From assembly GCF_036880985.1 (NCBI RefSeq), contig NZ_JBAJNO010000008.1:868001-932000 (forward strand): a stretch of DNA of 64,000 bases. Reading direction: 5' to 3'. The notes beneath the pieces were generated by a model. That model made no database searches. It worked only from the letters and a program-made list of their open reading frames with translations, and was not told where the DNA came from. How positions within the stretch are numbered: the stretch's first letter is position 1; every line of letters begins with the position of its first letter. Below are positions 53,513 through 61,815 of this stretch, piece by piece. Origin of the DNA: Limibacter armeniacum. Its GTDB lineage: Bacteria > Bacteroidota > Bacteroidia > Cytophagales > Flammeovirgaceae. The translations under genes were made by a program, and so were the position numbers.

Positions 53513-53536
53513 GAGGCGTATTCAATGCGTCTCTAC
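53513..53536. repeat. Imperfect hairpin of the GTAGAGAYGC type
   Basis: GAGGCGTAT / ATGCGTCTC stem (two mismatches, G-T type) followed by TAC. The right arm with its flank, GCGTCTCTACAT, resembles GCATCTCTACAT in the perfect hairpin at 61774-61801, so both may belong to one small intergenic repeat. Confidence 0.5.
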
Positions 53537-53551
53537 ATCAGTCTGTCTTGA

Positions 53552-53579
53552 AGCTCATATCTAAAATCTCAAGTCTGTA
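53552..53579 (+). repeat. RTCTANN heptad repeat (4 units) after the pump operon
   Basis: Four consecutive 7-base units, including ATCTAAA and ATCTCAA, 48 bases past the permease stop codon and 9 bases before the response-regulator start. Member of the family seen at 57968. Confidence 0.6.
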
Positions 53580-53587
53580 AATATATA

Positions 53588-54994
53588 ATGAACCAAAAAC
53601 TTCCTCTACTGATCATTGATGATGACGAAGCAGTTCGTAAGTCACTAGGCTTTTTCTTTAAGCATAAAGGGTTTGCTCCTTTGCTGGCGCCAAATCCTCA
53701 GGAAGGTATTGCCTTGCTGGATGAGTTCGACTTTGCATGCGTCATACTGGATATGAACTTCAAGGTGGAAACTTCAGGGGAGGAAGGACTGTCAGCATTG
53801 CAACAGATCAAGCGGCAAAGTCCTAAGTTACCTGTAGTGTTGCTGACGGGCTGGGGAACCATGGAGTTGGCAGTCGAGGGAATGAAAAACGGGGCAGCTG
53901 ACTTTGTCAACAAACCTTGGGACAATGAACATTTGCTTCGTTCGGTGCAAACGGCAATGGCTCTTTCCAAACAGAAGCCTGAAGTGAATGTAGTGCAGCA
54001 ATCCCCTTCACGCAAGAAACTGGACAATCAGTTTGATTTCAGTCAGATTATCGGTCAGGATCCGAAGCTGCTGGAAGTCTTGGAAACGGTGGGGCGTGTG
54101 GCCAAAACGGATGCACCAGTACTGATTATGGGTGAAAGTGGTACAGGCAAGGAACTGATAGCGGAAGCCATTCACAGGAACAGCAAACGGGCAGGGGAAA
54201 GCTTTGTCAAGGTCAACCTGGGCGGTATTTCCAATTCCTTGTTTGAAAGCGAGATGTTCGGTCACAAGAAAGGTGCTTTTACAGGCGCTTATGCCGATCG
54301 GGAAGGGCGTTTTGCGATAGCCAATAAAGGCAGCATCTTTTTGGATGAAATGGGTGAACTGGATCTGAACAGTCAGGTGAAACTGCTGCGGGTATTGCAG
54401 GAACGAAAGTTTGAACCTTTAGGCAGCTCAAAGACACAGTCTGCAGACTTCCGTATTGTATCGGCTACCAACAAGGTACTGCCTGAGTTGGTCAAGGAAG
54501 GGAAGTTTCGTGAAGACCTTTTCTTTCGAATCAACCTGATTACCGTATGGTTGCCGCCACTTCGGGAGAGGAAAGGGGATATAGCATTGCTGGCACAGCA
54601 TTTCCTTCATCAGCTTTCAGAAACCTATGGCATTTCGGGGAAAAGCATTTCGGCAGAAGCATTGAAATGGTTACAGAAACAGCCATTGCATGGCAATATC
54701 CGTGAGCTGAAAAACTGGGTCGAAAGTACCGTACTGATGGCGACCAATGAGGAATTGCAGGTAAGCGATTTTCAGCACAATCCAACTTACATCAATGCAT
54801 TCCAGAATGAGGAGGTCAAGGAGGAACTGATTCCTGAAGGCGTTACACTGGAGGAAATGGAAATGATGATGGTGCGTAAAGCCATGGAAGATCATCAGTA
54901 CAAGGTGGCTCCTGCAGCCAAGGCATTGGGTATCTCAAGAAATGCCCTTTACAGGAAACTGGAAAAGTATAACATTTCAAATGCTAAGGATTGA
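53588..54994 (+). CDS. Sigma-54-dependent NtrC-family response regulator
   Basis: A 468-residue transcription activator. Receiver domain 1-125 with phosphoryl aspartate D55 ('VILDMNF'), acidic pair D11-D13 and K in 'VNKPWD'. The AAA+ domain (~150-380) has Walker A 'GESGTGKE' (182-189), the sigma-54-contacting 'GAFTGA' (229-234) and 'GSIFLDEMGELD'. The C-terminal Fis-type helix-turn-helix is 'VAPAAKALGISRNALYRKLEKY'. When phosphorylated by its partner kinase it should activate sigma-54 promoters. It follows the pump operon on the same strand, so the pump is the obvious candidate target, but I could not find a clear GG-N10-GC promoter before the adaptor gene. Confidence 0.95.
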   Translation: MNQKLPLLIIDDDEAVRKSLGFFFKHKGFAPLLAPNPQEGIALLDEFDFACVILDMNFKVETSGEEGLSALQQIKRQSPKLPVVLLTGWGTMELAVEGMKNGAADFVNKPWDNEHLLRSVQTAMALSKQKPEVNVVQQSPSRKKLDNQFDFSQIIGQDPKLLEVLETVGRVAKTDAPVLIMGESGTGKELIAEAIHRNSKRAGESFVKVNLGGISNSLFESEMFGHKKGAFTGAYADREGRFAIANKGSIFLDEMGELDLNSQVKLLRVLQERKFEPLGSSKTQSADFRIVSATNKVLPELVKEGKFREDLFFRINLITVWLPPLRERKGDIALLAQHFLHQLSETYGISGKSISAEALKWLQKQPLHGNIRELKNWVESTVLMATNEELQVSDFQHNPTYINAFQNEEVKEELIPEGVTLEEMEMMMVRKAMEDHQYKVAPAAKALGISRNALYRKLEKYNISNAKD

Positions 54995-56291
54995 ATATAG
55001 CTTGCTGACAGCCCTGATTGTTGGGACATTGCTCGGCATCACTTTTACGATAAGGGAAGAGTACCCTTTACTTTTTATCGCAGCAGAAATTACCTCAGCC
55101 CTGATCGTTCTCTGGATGATCAGGCTTTGGCGTTTTGTACACCGTCCTTTAAAGGAACTTAACAATGCGTTGCTTCAGTTGGAGCACAATGACTTCCAGT
55201 CGAGGCTGAAAGCCACTTCTCATCCAATGGTCAACAAGCTTGTACTGGTATTTAATGCCATGATGGAAAGGCTTCAGTCCGAACGGGTCAAGCAGCGGGA
55301 GCAGAGTTATTTTCTGGATCACCTGATGCAGGCATCTCCTCACGGAATTATTATTCTGGATTATGATGAACGGATTTTGCAAGCCAATCCAAGTGCGCTG
55401 CTGATGACTGAAATGAATCTGGAAAAGGAAAAGGGAAAGTTACTCACAGAAGCAGAAAACAACTTTTTGAAGCGGCTGGCAGATATTCAATTGAACCAAG
55501 TAGGAGAAATCAACCTGTCAGGTGGAAGGCGTTACCGTTGCCAAAAAGCCTCCTTTATTTTCAAAGGCTTTCCTCAGTATTTCCTGATTATTCAAGACAC
55601 TTTTGTAGATGATGTTCGCAAGGAGAAGCAGGCGTACAGCAAGGTAATCCGAATGATGAGCCATGAGGTAAATAATACGGTCGGTGCGGCCAATTCTTAT
55701 CTGGAAACACTCAAGGTATTTGCACCTGAAGAGGAGGAGTCAAAGGAAGATTACCTGGATGCTTTACAAGTATTGCAGAGAAGGAATGAATCTATGGCGA
55801 CGTTTATGCGGAATTTTGCCAGCGTTGTCAAACTGCCGGAGCCGGATAAGCAGTGGATAGATTTGGCTGAGGTTCTTGACAGGGTTTGCAGGCTTTATGA
55901 ACCAAAGTTGGAGCTTGCACAGATTCACCTTTCAAAACAGTACAGGGGTAAGCCAATTGGGGTATATGCAGATGCATCATTGTTGGAGCAACTTTTTATC
56001 AATATCCTGAAAAATGCTGTTGAAGCTATCTCTGAAATTTCAACAACAGAAGAGAAAACCATTGAGGTTAACTGGAATGAGAAGTCTAACAAACTTCAAA
56101 TCTGCAACTCAGGACCCGTTATTTCAAAAGAAGTAGAGGAGAAATTGTTTACGCCATTTTTCAGTACCAAACCGACAGGGCAAGGAGTGGGTTTAACACT
56201 TTGCAGGGATATTCTGGTTAAGCATGGTTGGGATTTTAGGCTCTATTCTCCGGATAATCACGGAGCTGTTTTCGAGATTGAAATAAGGTGA
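54981..56291 (+). CDS. Membrane sensor histidine kinase (partner of the NtrC-type regulator)
   Basis: I place the start at 54981 ('MLRIEYSLLTALIVG'), overlapping the regulator gene by 14 bases; a longer frame from 54942 is possible. 436 residues: two membrane helices (~7-25 and ~32-50), a HAMP-like linker ('RPLKELNNALLQLEHNDFQSRL'), a PAS-like domain (~115-205), the phosphoacceptor H228 in 'MSHEVNN' and an ATPase domain ending 'TKPTGQGVGLTLCRDILVKHGW' (~310-436). Almost no periplasmic part exists between the helices, so it probably senses an intramembrane or cytoplasmic signal. Genetic overlap makes the pairing with the regulator nearly certain. Confidence 0.93.
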   Translation: MLRIEYSLLTALIVGTLLGITFTIREEYPLLFIAAEITSALIVLWMIRLWRFVHRPLKELNNALLQLEHNDFQSRLKATSHPMVNKLVLVFNAMMERLQSERVKQREQSYFLDHLMQASPHGIIILDYDERILQANPSALLMTEMNLEKEKGKLLTEAENNFLKRLADIQLNQVGEINLSGGRRYRCQKASFIFKGFPQYFLIIQDTFVDDVRKEKQAYSKVIRMMSHEVNNTVGAANSYLETLKVFAPEEEESKEDYLDALQVLQRRNESMATFMRNFASVVKLPEPDKQWIDLAEVLDRVCRLYEPKLELAQIHLSKQYRGKPIGVYADASLLEQLFINILKNAVEAISEISTTEEKTIEVNWNEKSNKLQICNSGPVISKEVEEKLFTPFFSTKPTGQGVGLTLCRDILVKHGWDFRLYSPDNHGAVFEIEIR

Positions 56292-56474
56292 TTAAAGTCT
56301 TTATAGCTTTCAATGCCGTCTGTAATGATTCTATCTTTTCATTTGTTTCATAGTTATCAGTCAAAACTTAATAATGGTTAAGCTTTGATTGGTACTACAC
56401 TTCAGAGGAGGTTGTATACCTCTGTGGAAAACTGGTAGTGAAGAAATTGAATTCAGAAACAAACCGGTTAAGCG

Positions 56475-57911
56475 ATGAAACTGAAAAAAGTGCTCTTTAT
56501 TTCGATGCTATGTGCCATTTGTGCCTTTAGCTGTGATGATGACGATGACAATGGGGGCGGTACACCTTCTCCAAATGACAGCCTTCCTGAAAACCTGCCT
56601 AATGTGGAAGATGCCACATTTTCCAACTCCACCAATATAACAAACCCTTATTATGGACCTCCAGCAGACATGGTTTATATCTATGAAGGTGGTGAAATTG
56701 GTGAAGACCCTGAAGAGGAAATCAGGATAGAGCGAAGGGCTGACACCCGTGAAGTAATGGGGGTAACGACTATTATTCAAAACGATCAGGTTTTTCTGGA
56801 CAGTGTACTTATTGAAGACACAGATGATTGGCTGGCACAGGATGACGACGGCAACCTTTGGTATTTTGGGGAAGAAGTGAAAAACTACGACGATGAAGGC
56901 AATTTTGAAGACGATGAAGGCTCGTGGGAAGCCGGAGTAGAAGGTGCCTTGCCGGGATATTGGTTGCCTGCCAACCCAACTGTAGGTCAAAATTACTATC
57001 AGGAATATTGGGAAGGTGAAGCAGAAGATCAGGCAGAAGTGATCAGTGTGGATACCATGGTTACGACTGAATTAGCTACCTATAATAACTGTCTGGTTAC
57101 AAAAGATATCAATCCGTTTGATGAAGGAGAGTATGAGCTGAAGTTTTATGCCCCCAATATTGGATTGGTAAAAGAAGAGAAATATGATGACAGCGACGTG
57201 CTGATAAAAATGGTAGAGTTAGTAGAAATAGCAGAGGTGGATACTACCTCAACGATGCTACCTGAAGACCTGCCTGATATCACAGAGGCAACTTTCACTA
57301 ATCCAACCGATATAACGAATACATATTATGGTCCACCTGTCGGTTCGGTCTACATTTATGAGGGAGGTGAAATTGGTGAGGATGCCGAAGAAAGTATACG
57401 ACTTGAGCGAAGTTCAGAGACCCGAGAGGTAATGGGTATAACAACCATCATTCAGAATGATCAGGTGTTTGTGGACAGCATATTGGTAGAAAATACTGAT
57501 GATTGGTTGGCACAGGACGATGATGGTAATGTCTGGTACTTTGGTGAAGCGGTTGAAAACTTTGATGAGGAAGGTAATTTCTTGGACAGTGCCGGTGCAT
57601 GGGAAGCAGGTGTCGATGGAGCTTTGCCAGGTTATTGGTTACCAGCCAACCCTGAAGTAGGACAGACCTATTATCAGGAATACTACGAAGGGGAAGCAGA
57701 AGATCAAGCAGAAGTGGTTAGTCTGGATACAACGATTACCATCGGTCTGGGAACTTATGAAAATTGTCTGGTCACCAAGGATATCAACCCTTTTGAGGAG
57801 GATGTGTATGAACTGAAGTTTTATGCACCAAATGTTGGCCTTATTAAGGAAGAAAAATACGAAGGAGATGATGAGTTGGTGGAAGTAGTGGAACTGGTGG
57901 AAATTGAATGA
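56475..57911 (+). CDS. Acidic lipoprotein made of two copies of one ~225-residue domain
   Basis: A 478-residue protein with a lipoprotein signal ('MLCAICAFSC', cysteine at residue ~20), then 'DDDDD' and a Gly/Pro linker. Two homologous units follow: residues ~37-250 and ~262-475, with a constant offset of 225 residues (675 bases). Each has 'YYGPP', 'YIYEGGEIGED', 'DDWLAQDDDGN-WYFGE', 'GALPGYWLPANP-VGQ-YYQEY-EGEAEDQAEV', 'NCLVTKDINPF' and 'ELKFYAPN-GL-KEEKY'. The domain resembles secreted proteins widespread in bacteria whose function is not known. The protein is rich in Asp and Glu, so it might bind cations, but no defined EF-hand or hemolysin loop is seen. It stands alone. Confidence 0.75.
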   Translation: MKLKKVLFISMLCAICAFSCDDDDDNGGGTPSPNDSLPENLPNVEDATFSNSTNITNPYYGPPADMVYIYEGGEIGEDPEEEIRIERRADTREVMGVTTIIQNDQVFLDSVLIEDTDDWLAQDDDGNLWYFGEEVKNYDDEGNFEDDEGSWEAGVEGALPGYWLPANPTVGQNYYQEYWEGEAEDQAEVISVDTMVTTELATYNNCLVTKDINPFDEGEYELKFYAPNIGLVKEEKYDDSDVLIKMVELVEIAEVDTTSTMLPEDLPDITEATFTNPTDITNTYYGPPVGSVYIYEGGEIGEDAEESIRLERSSETREVMGITTIIQNDQVFVDSILVENTDDWLAQDDDGNVWYFGEAVENFDEEGNFLDSAGAWEAGVDGALPGYWLPANPEVGQTYYQEYYEGEAEDQAEVVSLDTTITIGLGTYENCLVTKDINPFEEDVYELKFYAPNVGLIKEEKYEGDDELVEVVELVEIE

Positions 57912-57931
57912 TAGGTAGGGTTGTGAAATAG

Positions 57932-57967
57932 AAAAGGCTGGGGATATTTTCCTCAGCCTTTTCTTTT
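57932..57967. terminator. Terminator between the acidic lipoprotein and TonB receptor genes
   Basis: Stem AAAAGGCTG / CAGCCTTTT (extended by a G-U type pair and GG/CC) with a small loop and T-run. A-rich on the other side, so possibly bidirectional for the convergent genes. Confidence 0.78.
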
Positions 57968-58009
57968 GTCTAGCGTCTAATGTCTATAATCTAGTATCTA
58001 CTATCTCAT
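57968..58009 (+). repeat. RTCTANN heptad repeat array (6 units), best copy
   Basis: Six consecutive 7-base units fill 42 bases exactly: GTCTAGC, GTCTAAT; then GTCTATA, ATCTAGT; then ATCTACT, ATCTCAT. The first four bases are near constant (RTCT), the fifth is A in five of six, and the last two vary. It sits between the terminator and the TonB receptor stop codon at 58012. Other members are at 32708, 40189, 41819 and 53552, with weaker ones at 23622 and 29754. Confidence 0.75.
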
Positions 58010-58011
58010 CA

Positions 58012-60405
58012 TTAAATCTTCACCTGCAAAGTCAGGTAGAAGTTCCTGCCATCAGATGGGATAATACCTGGTCCCGGATAACCTGTCGCACGGCGTGTGA
58101 AGTACATATTGTCGGTCAGGTTGTTGATACCTGATTCAACCGTAAACTTCTTGATACGGTATTTCAATGAAAGGTCTGTGACATAATAAGCAGGAATAGG
58201 TCCGTAGACAGCATCCGAAAGTGGCTCTTGTGTATTCAATGCATCAGTGTACTGCTTGGCTACATAGCTATACTGCCAGCTTGCGGACAGGTTACCATAA
58301 TTTACATTCAGACCGGTCTTGAAGTTGAATGGTGGTACCAGTTCCACTTCATTTCCATCATAAATGGATTCATCAGAAATGTATCGCCCCCTGATTAGGG
58401 CAATATTGCTGAACAGGTTGATATTGGTTTTGGACTGCTGGTTAAACAGCTTCATCAGGTTGATCTCTGCATAGGATTCCATGCCCAATGTATAGGCATC
58501 TGAGATATTGGTACGGATTGGGTTGGCAGGGTTTGCCAGACCAATCTTATCATTGTAACGCAGGTAGAACAAGCTGATGTCATAGTTGAATAACTTTGTA
58601 GTACCTCTTGCTCCAATATCTGCACTGTAGCCTTTCTCATCCTGCAAGTCAGGATCTACGCGTACATTTGAGTTAAGTGTTCTCAAGTCAGAAAATGTGA
58701 TGGCACGGTAGTTCTGTGAAAGGTTGGCGTAGATCTCATGACCTTCTGATGGTTTGAAACTGGCACCAATCCCTGCCATAAAGATTGAGCGGTAATTGGT
58801 GATAGAATCTTCCTGCTGAACATAAACGCTTTCCAGCAATCCATCCTGATCCAGAATCTGGGTAGGCTTTTGGTAATAACCTTCTCCAATGGTACCGATT
58901 CTTTCAAAACGGATACCTGGTGTAATGCTGAACTTGTCAGAGATATTAAAAATATTCTCAGCAAACAGCGCAAAGTTCTTGATATAGAAATCGTGATCTG
59001 AAAGCAAGTTGTCAGGAGTTGTAAAGCTGAAGTCAGCATCCTTTCCATTGCTGGCATCTCCCTGCATCTTGACGTCAAACCCACGGTAATAGCGAGCACC
59101 AACCAGCAAGACTGATGTTTGGTCGCCTAGATTGTAACGTTGCAAGAAACGCAGCTCCGAACCGATATTCCTGAAATTGTCATCTACCAGTAGTCTTGGA
59201 TCATTTTGAGGATCTTCTGCTCTCAGGTTAATTCCCAGTGCTTCACGGCTCGCATATAACCCAAAGTTTTTCCACTGAAGTTTGCTGCGGTTACTGAGCT
59301 TGTATTCCATCAGGATAGCTGCAATGTTCCAGTCTATCTTGAACCAGTTTTTGTCGGTATAAGAAGCCCTTGGATCCAGTGCAAACTGAGGGTCTGTCAG
59401 GCCGCCCGGTTGCTTGGCAAGGTAATCCATATGGGTCAGTTCCAATCCAACCTTGAATTTTTCAGAGGCATTGTAAGTCACATTGCCGTAAGCTGTGTTT
59501 ACCTCAAATTCCGAATTGGGTCTCCAACCATCTCCTCTCTTGTACTGGTAAAAGGTATAATAGCTGACTTTCCCTACTGTTCCACCCAAGCTGTTGAATG
59601 AGTTGAAGAGTCCGAATGAACCGGCTGTCTGTCTGGAAACGAGTTCGATCTTCTTGTCAGGGTTGCCTTCCTTCATGACAAAGTTGAGCATACCGCCAAA
59701 CTGTGTACCATATTGCATAGCCGCTGCACCACGCACCAACTGGATTTTTTCTACTGATTCCAAAGGTGGCGTGTAGTAGCTCTCAGGGTAACCAAGCGCA
59801 TCCGCTGCAATATCATATCCATTCTGTCTGGTGTTGAAGTTGGATGTACGGTTGGGGCTTAGACCTCTACCGCCAATGCCTAGTTGGAGTCCTGCTCCGT
59901 CACTTTCCCAGATATTCAGCCCCGGTACCTTGTTGTACACCTGTCGGCTATTGTTGGTCGCAAGGTTTGCTGTTACGTTGTTCAGCACGATTACCTCACT
60001 TTTCTTCCCCTCATAGATGGCTGTTCCTTCGACGGCATTTAGCCTAACGATATCAGAGGATTCATAGTCACGGACAGATACTTCCTGCAATACTTCTTCA
60101 AAAGCAGCCATGGAAAAGTCAAGTGTATTTACACCAGATTTGGCGGTCAATGGCTTTTCCTGTGTTTTCAGCCCCATTGCAAAAACGACAATGGTGTAGC
60201 TTTTCCCTACTTCTAACTGGTCAAGTTGGTAAGTACCACTTTTAGTTGTAACGGTATTTTTTGAAGTGTTTTTAATAAAAACATTCGCCCCTTCTACAGG
60301 CTTTCCGTTGCTGCTGATTTTACCTTTTAGTACAGCATCCTGTGCAGCAGCTGAAAAGCCAAAGCTCATCAATAAAAGTGTAAGTGCGTATTGATATAGT
60401 TTCAT
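58012..60405 (-). CDS. TonB-dependent outer-membrane receptor (iron-type)
   Basis: A 797-residue receptor with signal peptide ('LLLMSFGFSAAAQ') and a CarboxypepD_reg-like domain (~22-95, 'LKGKISSNGKPVEGANVFIKNT'). The plug (~115-240) reads 'RLNAVEGTAIYEGKKSEVIVLNN', 'GLQLGIGGRGLSPNRTSNFNTRQNGYDI' and 'VEKIQLVRGAAAMQYGTQFGGMLNFVMK', close to the FecA/ferric-citrate branch. The 22-strand barrel ends 'GRNFYLTLQVKI'. It is the last gene of a minus-strand run with HTTM, imelysin-like and DUF4856 genes. The combination recurs in Bacteroidota and suggests iron or haem uptake. Ligand not determined. Confidence 0.92.
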   Translation of the reverse strand: MKLYQYALTLLLMSFGFSAAAQDAVLKGKISSNGKPVEGANVFIKNTSKNTVTTKSGTYQLDQLEVGKSYTIVVFAMGLKTQEKPLTAKSGVNTLDFSMAAFEEVLQEVSVRDYESSDIVRLNAVEGTAIYEGKKSEVIVLNNVTANLATNNSRQVYNKVPGLNIWESDGAGLQLGIGGRGLSPNRTSNFNTRQNGYDIAADALGYPESYYTPPLESVEKIQLVRGAAAMQYGTQFGGMLNFVMKEGNPDKKIELVSRQTAGSFGLFNSFNSLGGTVGKVSYYTFYQYKRGDGWRPNSEFEVNTAYGNVTYNASEKFKVGLELTHMDYLAKQPGGLTDPQFALDPRASYTDKNWFKIDWNIAAILMEYKLSNRSKLQWKNFGLYASREALGINLRAEDPQNDPRLLVDDNFRNIGSELRFLQRYNLGDQTSVLLVGARYYRGFDVKMQGDASNGKDADFSFTTPDNLLSDHDFYIKNFALFAENIFNISDKFSITPGIRFERIGTIGEGYYQKPTQILDQDGLLESVYVQQEDSITNYRSIFMAGIGASFKPSEGHEIYANLSQNYRAITFSDLRTLNSNVRVDPDLQDEKGYSADIGARGTTKLFNYDISLFYLRYNDKIGLANPANPIRTNISDAYTLGMESYAEINLMKLFNQQSKTNINLFSNIALIRGRYISDESIYDGNEVELVPPFNFKTGLNVNYGNLSASWQYSYVAKQYTDALNTQEPLSDAVYGPIPAYYVTDLSLKYRIKKFTVESGINNLTDNMYFTRRATGYPGPGIIPSDGRNFYLTLQVKI

Positions 60406-60423
60406 TCTATAATTGAATAAATG

Positions 60424-61758
60424 TTATTCTGCCTCCATTGGTAATATCCAGCCCTTGTTTGCAAAGGAATCGTATTCTTCTGCCAGATTTACAGTCGGGT
60501 CAATAAATGGTTTGCTTGGTCTGCCATTCAGCGTGACATAGCACTTGGCATATACCTTAGGCTTTTCAATGCCTTTTTCTTGGTATATAGCTGTCAGATG
60601 ATGGGCAAACTGCAAAATCATATCAGGTTGTGTTGCCATCATTTTTTCCTGAAGCGGCGTTAGGTAGTCTGAGTTAACTATCTCGACCCTGTTCCCGTTT
60701 TCAGGATTTTCTACATAAAAAGTAATATGTCCGGCTTTTTCCATCAGCATAACACGCCATGAGAAACGGAAACCTTGTTCTGTCCAGAAAAGGTTACCGG
60801 GATACAGGGCATAGCGGAATGGAAAAATTAGCTGGAAGGTGAAGAATACAGCCAAAAGTAATGTCATTACTATATTGGCGATATTGTCTGTGTTTTCCAG
60901 CGGGTTCTTTGCTGCGGCAAACTTAACATTTCCCCATATCTTTTCATGAAAATCAGCTGAGAAGAAGATCAACGTACTCAGGATCATGATATATGGGAAC
61001 ATTCCAATAGGGAACAGCATAGCCGTCATGACATGGAATGCGATTACTGCCAGATAGGCAAAAGGTCTTGTCTTTCGATTGATCAGGAAGAATGGGATAG
61101 TCAGGTCGTAGATTGCACCAAACCAGCTAAAGAAATAAGCCACCCAAGTGTACTTGAACAGGAAACCGATATAAGGCATGTCGGTATGTGCTGCCAGCCA
61201 GATACGTAGTGGCTGTGCTTCCAATAACCAGTCAGGGTGAAGCTTGGCAATTCCTGCATAGAAATAAACAATTGCCAGTTGTAGCCTGATGGCTCCAATA
61301 GCCCAGAAAGGAATCCGTTTCGCCCTGTTTTTAGGCTTGAGCATCGCATCAACGGAGTAGGCTTTATTGGCTGGTACAAATATCATCAGCAAGCTGACAA
61401 GGCTGACAAAGTAGTAATGGTTTAGGTAGGTGGTCAGGTCAATCAGCTCTACATAGGTGAAGGCAAGGAAAAACACAAAGGCTGCATAGTGGTAAAGGAA
61501 ACCAACCATGATAAAAAATGCTGCTACAGCCATTGATAAGAAAAGAAGATACATGCCATACTCACCCAACGGCTTGACCCATTCAAATCCGTAATAGGTG
61601 AAATGGAATTGGGGTTGGAGATACAGCTCTTCAATCCAGCCTTTCAGCCAGAAACGGATGACGCTGCCTAACATCATACCTCCGAAGATCACCCGAAATG
61701 TGATCAGCGGTGCAATAGATACTCTCTTGAATAGAAGATCCTTCATTCCTTTCCTCAC
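60424..61758 (-). CDS. HTTM domain membrane protein (vitamin K-dependent gamma-carboxylase-like)
   Basis: A 444-residue inner-membrane protein with about nine helices. 'RVIFGGMMLGSVIRFWLKGWIEELYLQPQFHFTYYGFEWVKPLG' at the N-terminus, 'DLTTYLNHYYFVSLVSLLMIFVPANKAYSVDAML' and 'IRLQLAIVYFYAGIAKLHPDWLLEAQPLRIWL' are typical of the HTTM/VKGC superfamily. A ~95-residue soluble C-terminal part follows ('VMLMEKAGHITFYVENPENGNRVEIVNSDYLTPLQEKMMATQPDMILQFAHHL'). Vertebrate members carboxylate glutamate with vitamin K. In bacteria the reaction is unknown. It lies between the imelysin-like and receptor genes, so a role with metal uptake is inferred. Starts at 61758 or 61746 are possible. Confidence 0.88.
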   Translation of the reverse strand: MRKGMKDLLFKRVSIAPLITFRVIFGGMMLGSVIRFWLKGWIEELYLQPQFHFTYYGFEWVKPLGEYGMYLLFLSMAVAAFFIMVGFLYHYAAFVFFLAFTYVELIDLTTYLNHYYFVSLVSLLMIFVPANKAYSVDAMLKPKNRAKRIPFWAIGAIRLQLAIVYFYAGIAKLHPDWLLEAQPLRIWLAAHTDMPYIGFLFKYTWVAYFFSWFGAIYDLTIPFFLINRKTRPFAYLAVIAFHVMTAMLFPIGMFPYIMILSTLIFFSADFHEKIWGNVKFAAAKNPLENTDNIANIVMTLLLAVFFTFQLIFPFRYALYPGNLFWTEQGFRFSWRVMLMEKAGHITFYVENPENGNRVEIVNSDYLTPLQEKMMATQPDMILQFAHHLTAIYQEKGIEKPKVYAKCYVTLNGRPSKPFIDPTVNLAEEYDSFANKGWILPMEAE

Positions 61759-61773
61759 TCAATTTATAGAATA

Positions 61774-61801
61774 GTAGAGATGCTTTATTGGGCATCTCTA
61801 C
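61774..61801. repeat. Perfect 10-bp inverted repeat (GTAGAGATGC / GCATCTCTAC)
   Basis: An 8-base loop separates the arms. It lies between the imelysin-like gene and the HTTM gene, which share a transcript direction, so it could act as a partial terminator or mRNA-processing site. Similar to the imperfect element at 53513-53536. Confidence 0.65.
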
Positions 61802-61815
61802 ATATTAGCTCGAAA

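Noticed and set aside
57968-58009. The heptad arrays as possible CRISPR repeats
   Set aside because: Units are only 7 bases, contiguous and degenerate, with no spacers of 25-40 bases and no cas gene in the window.
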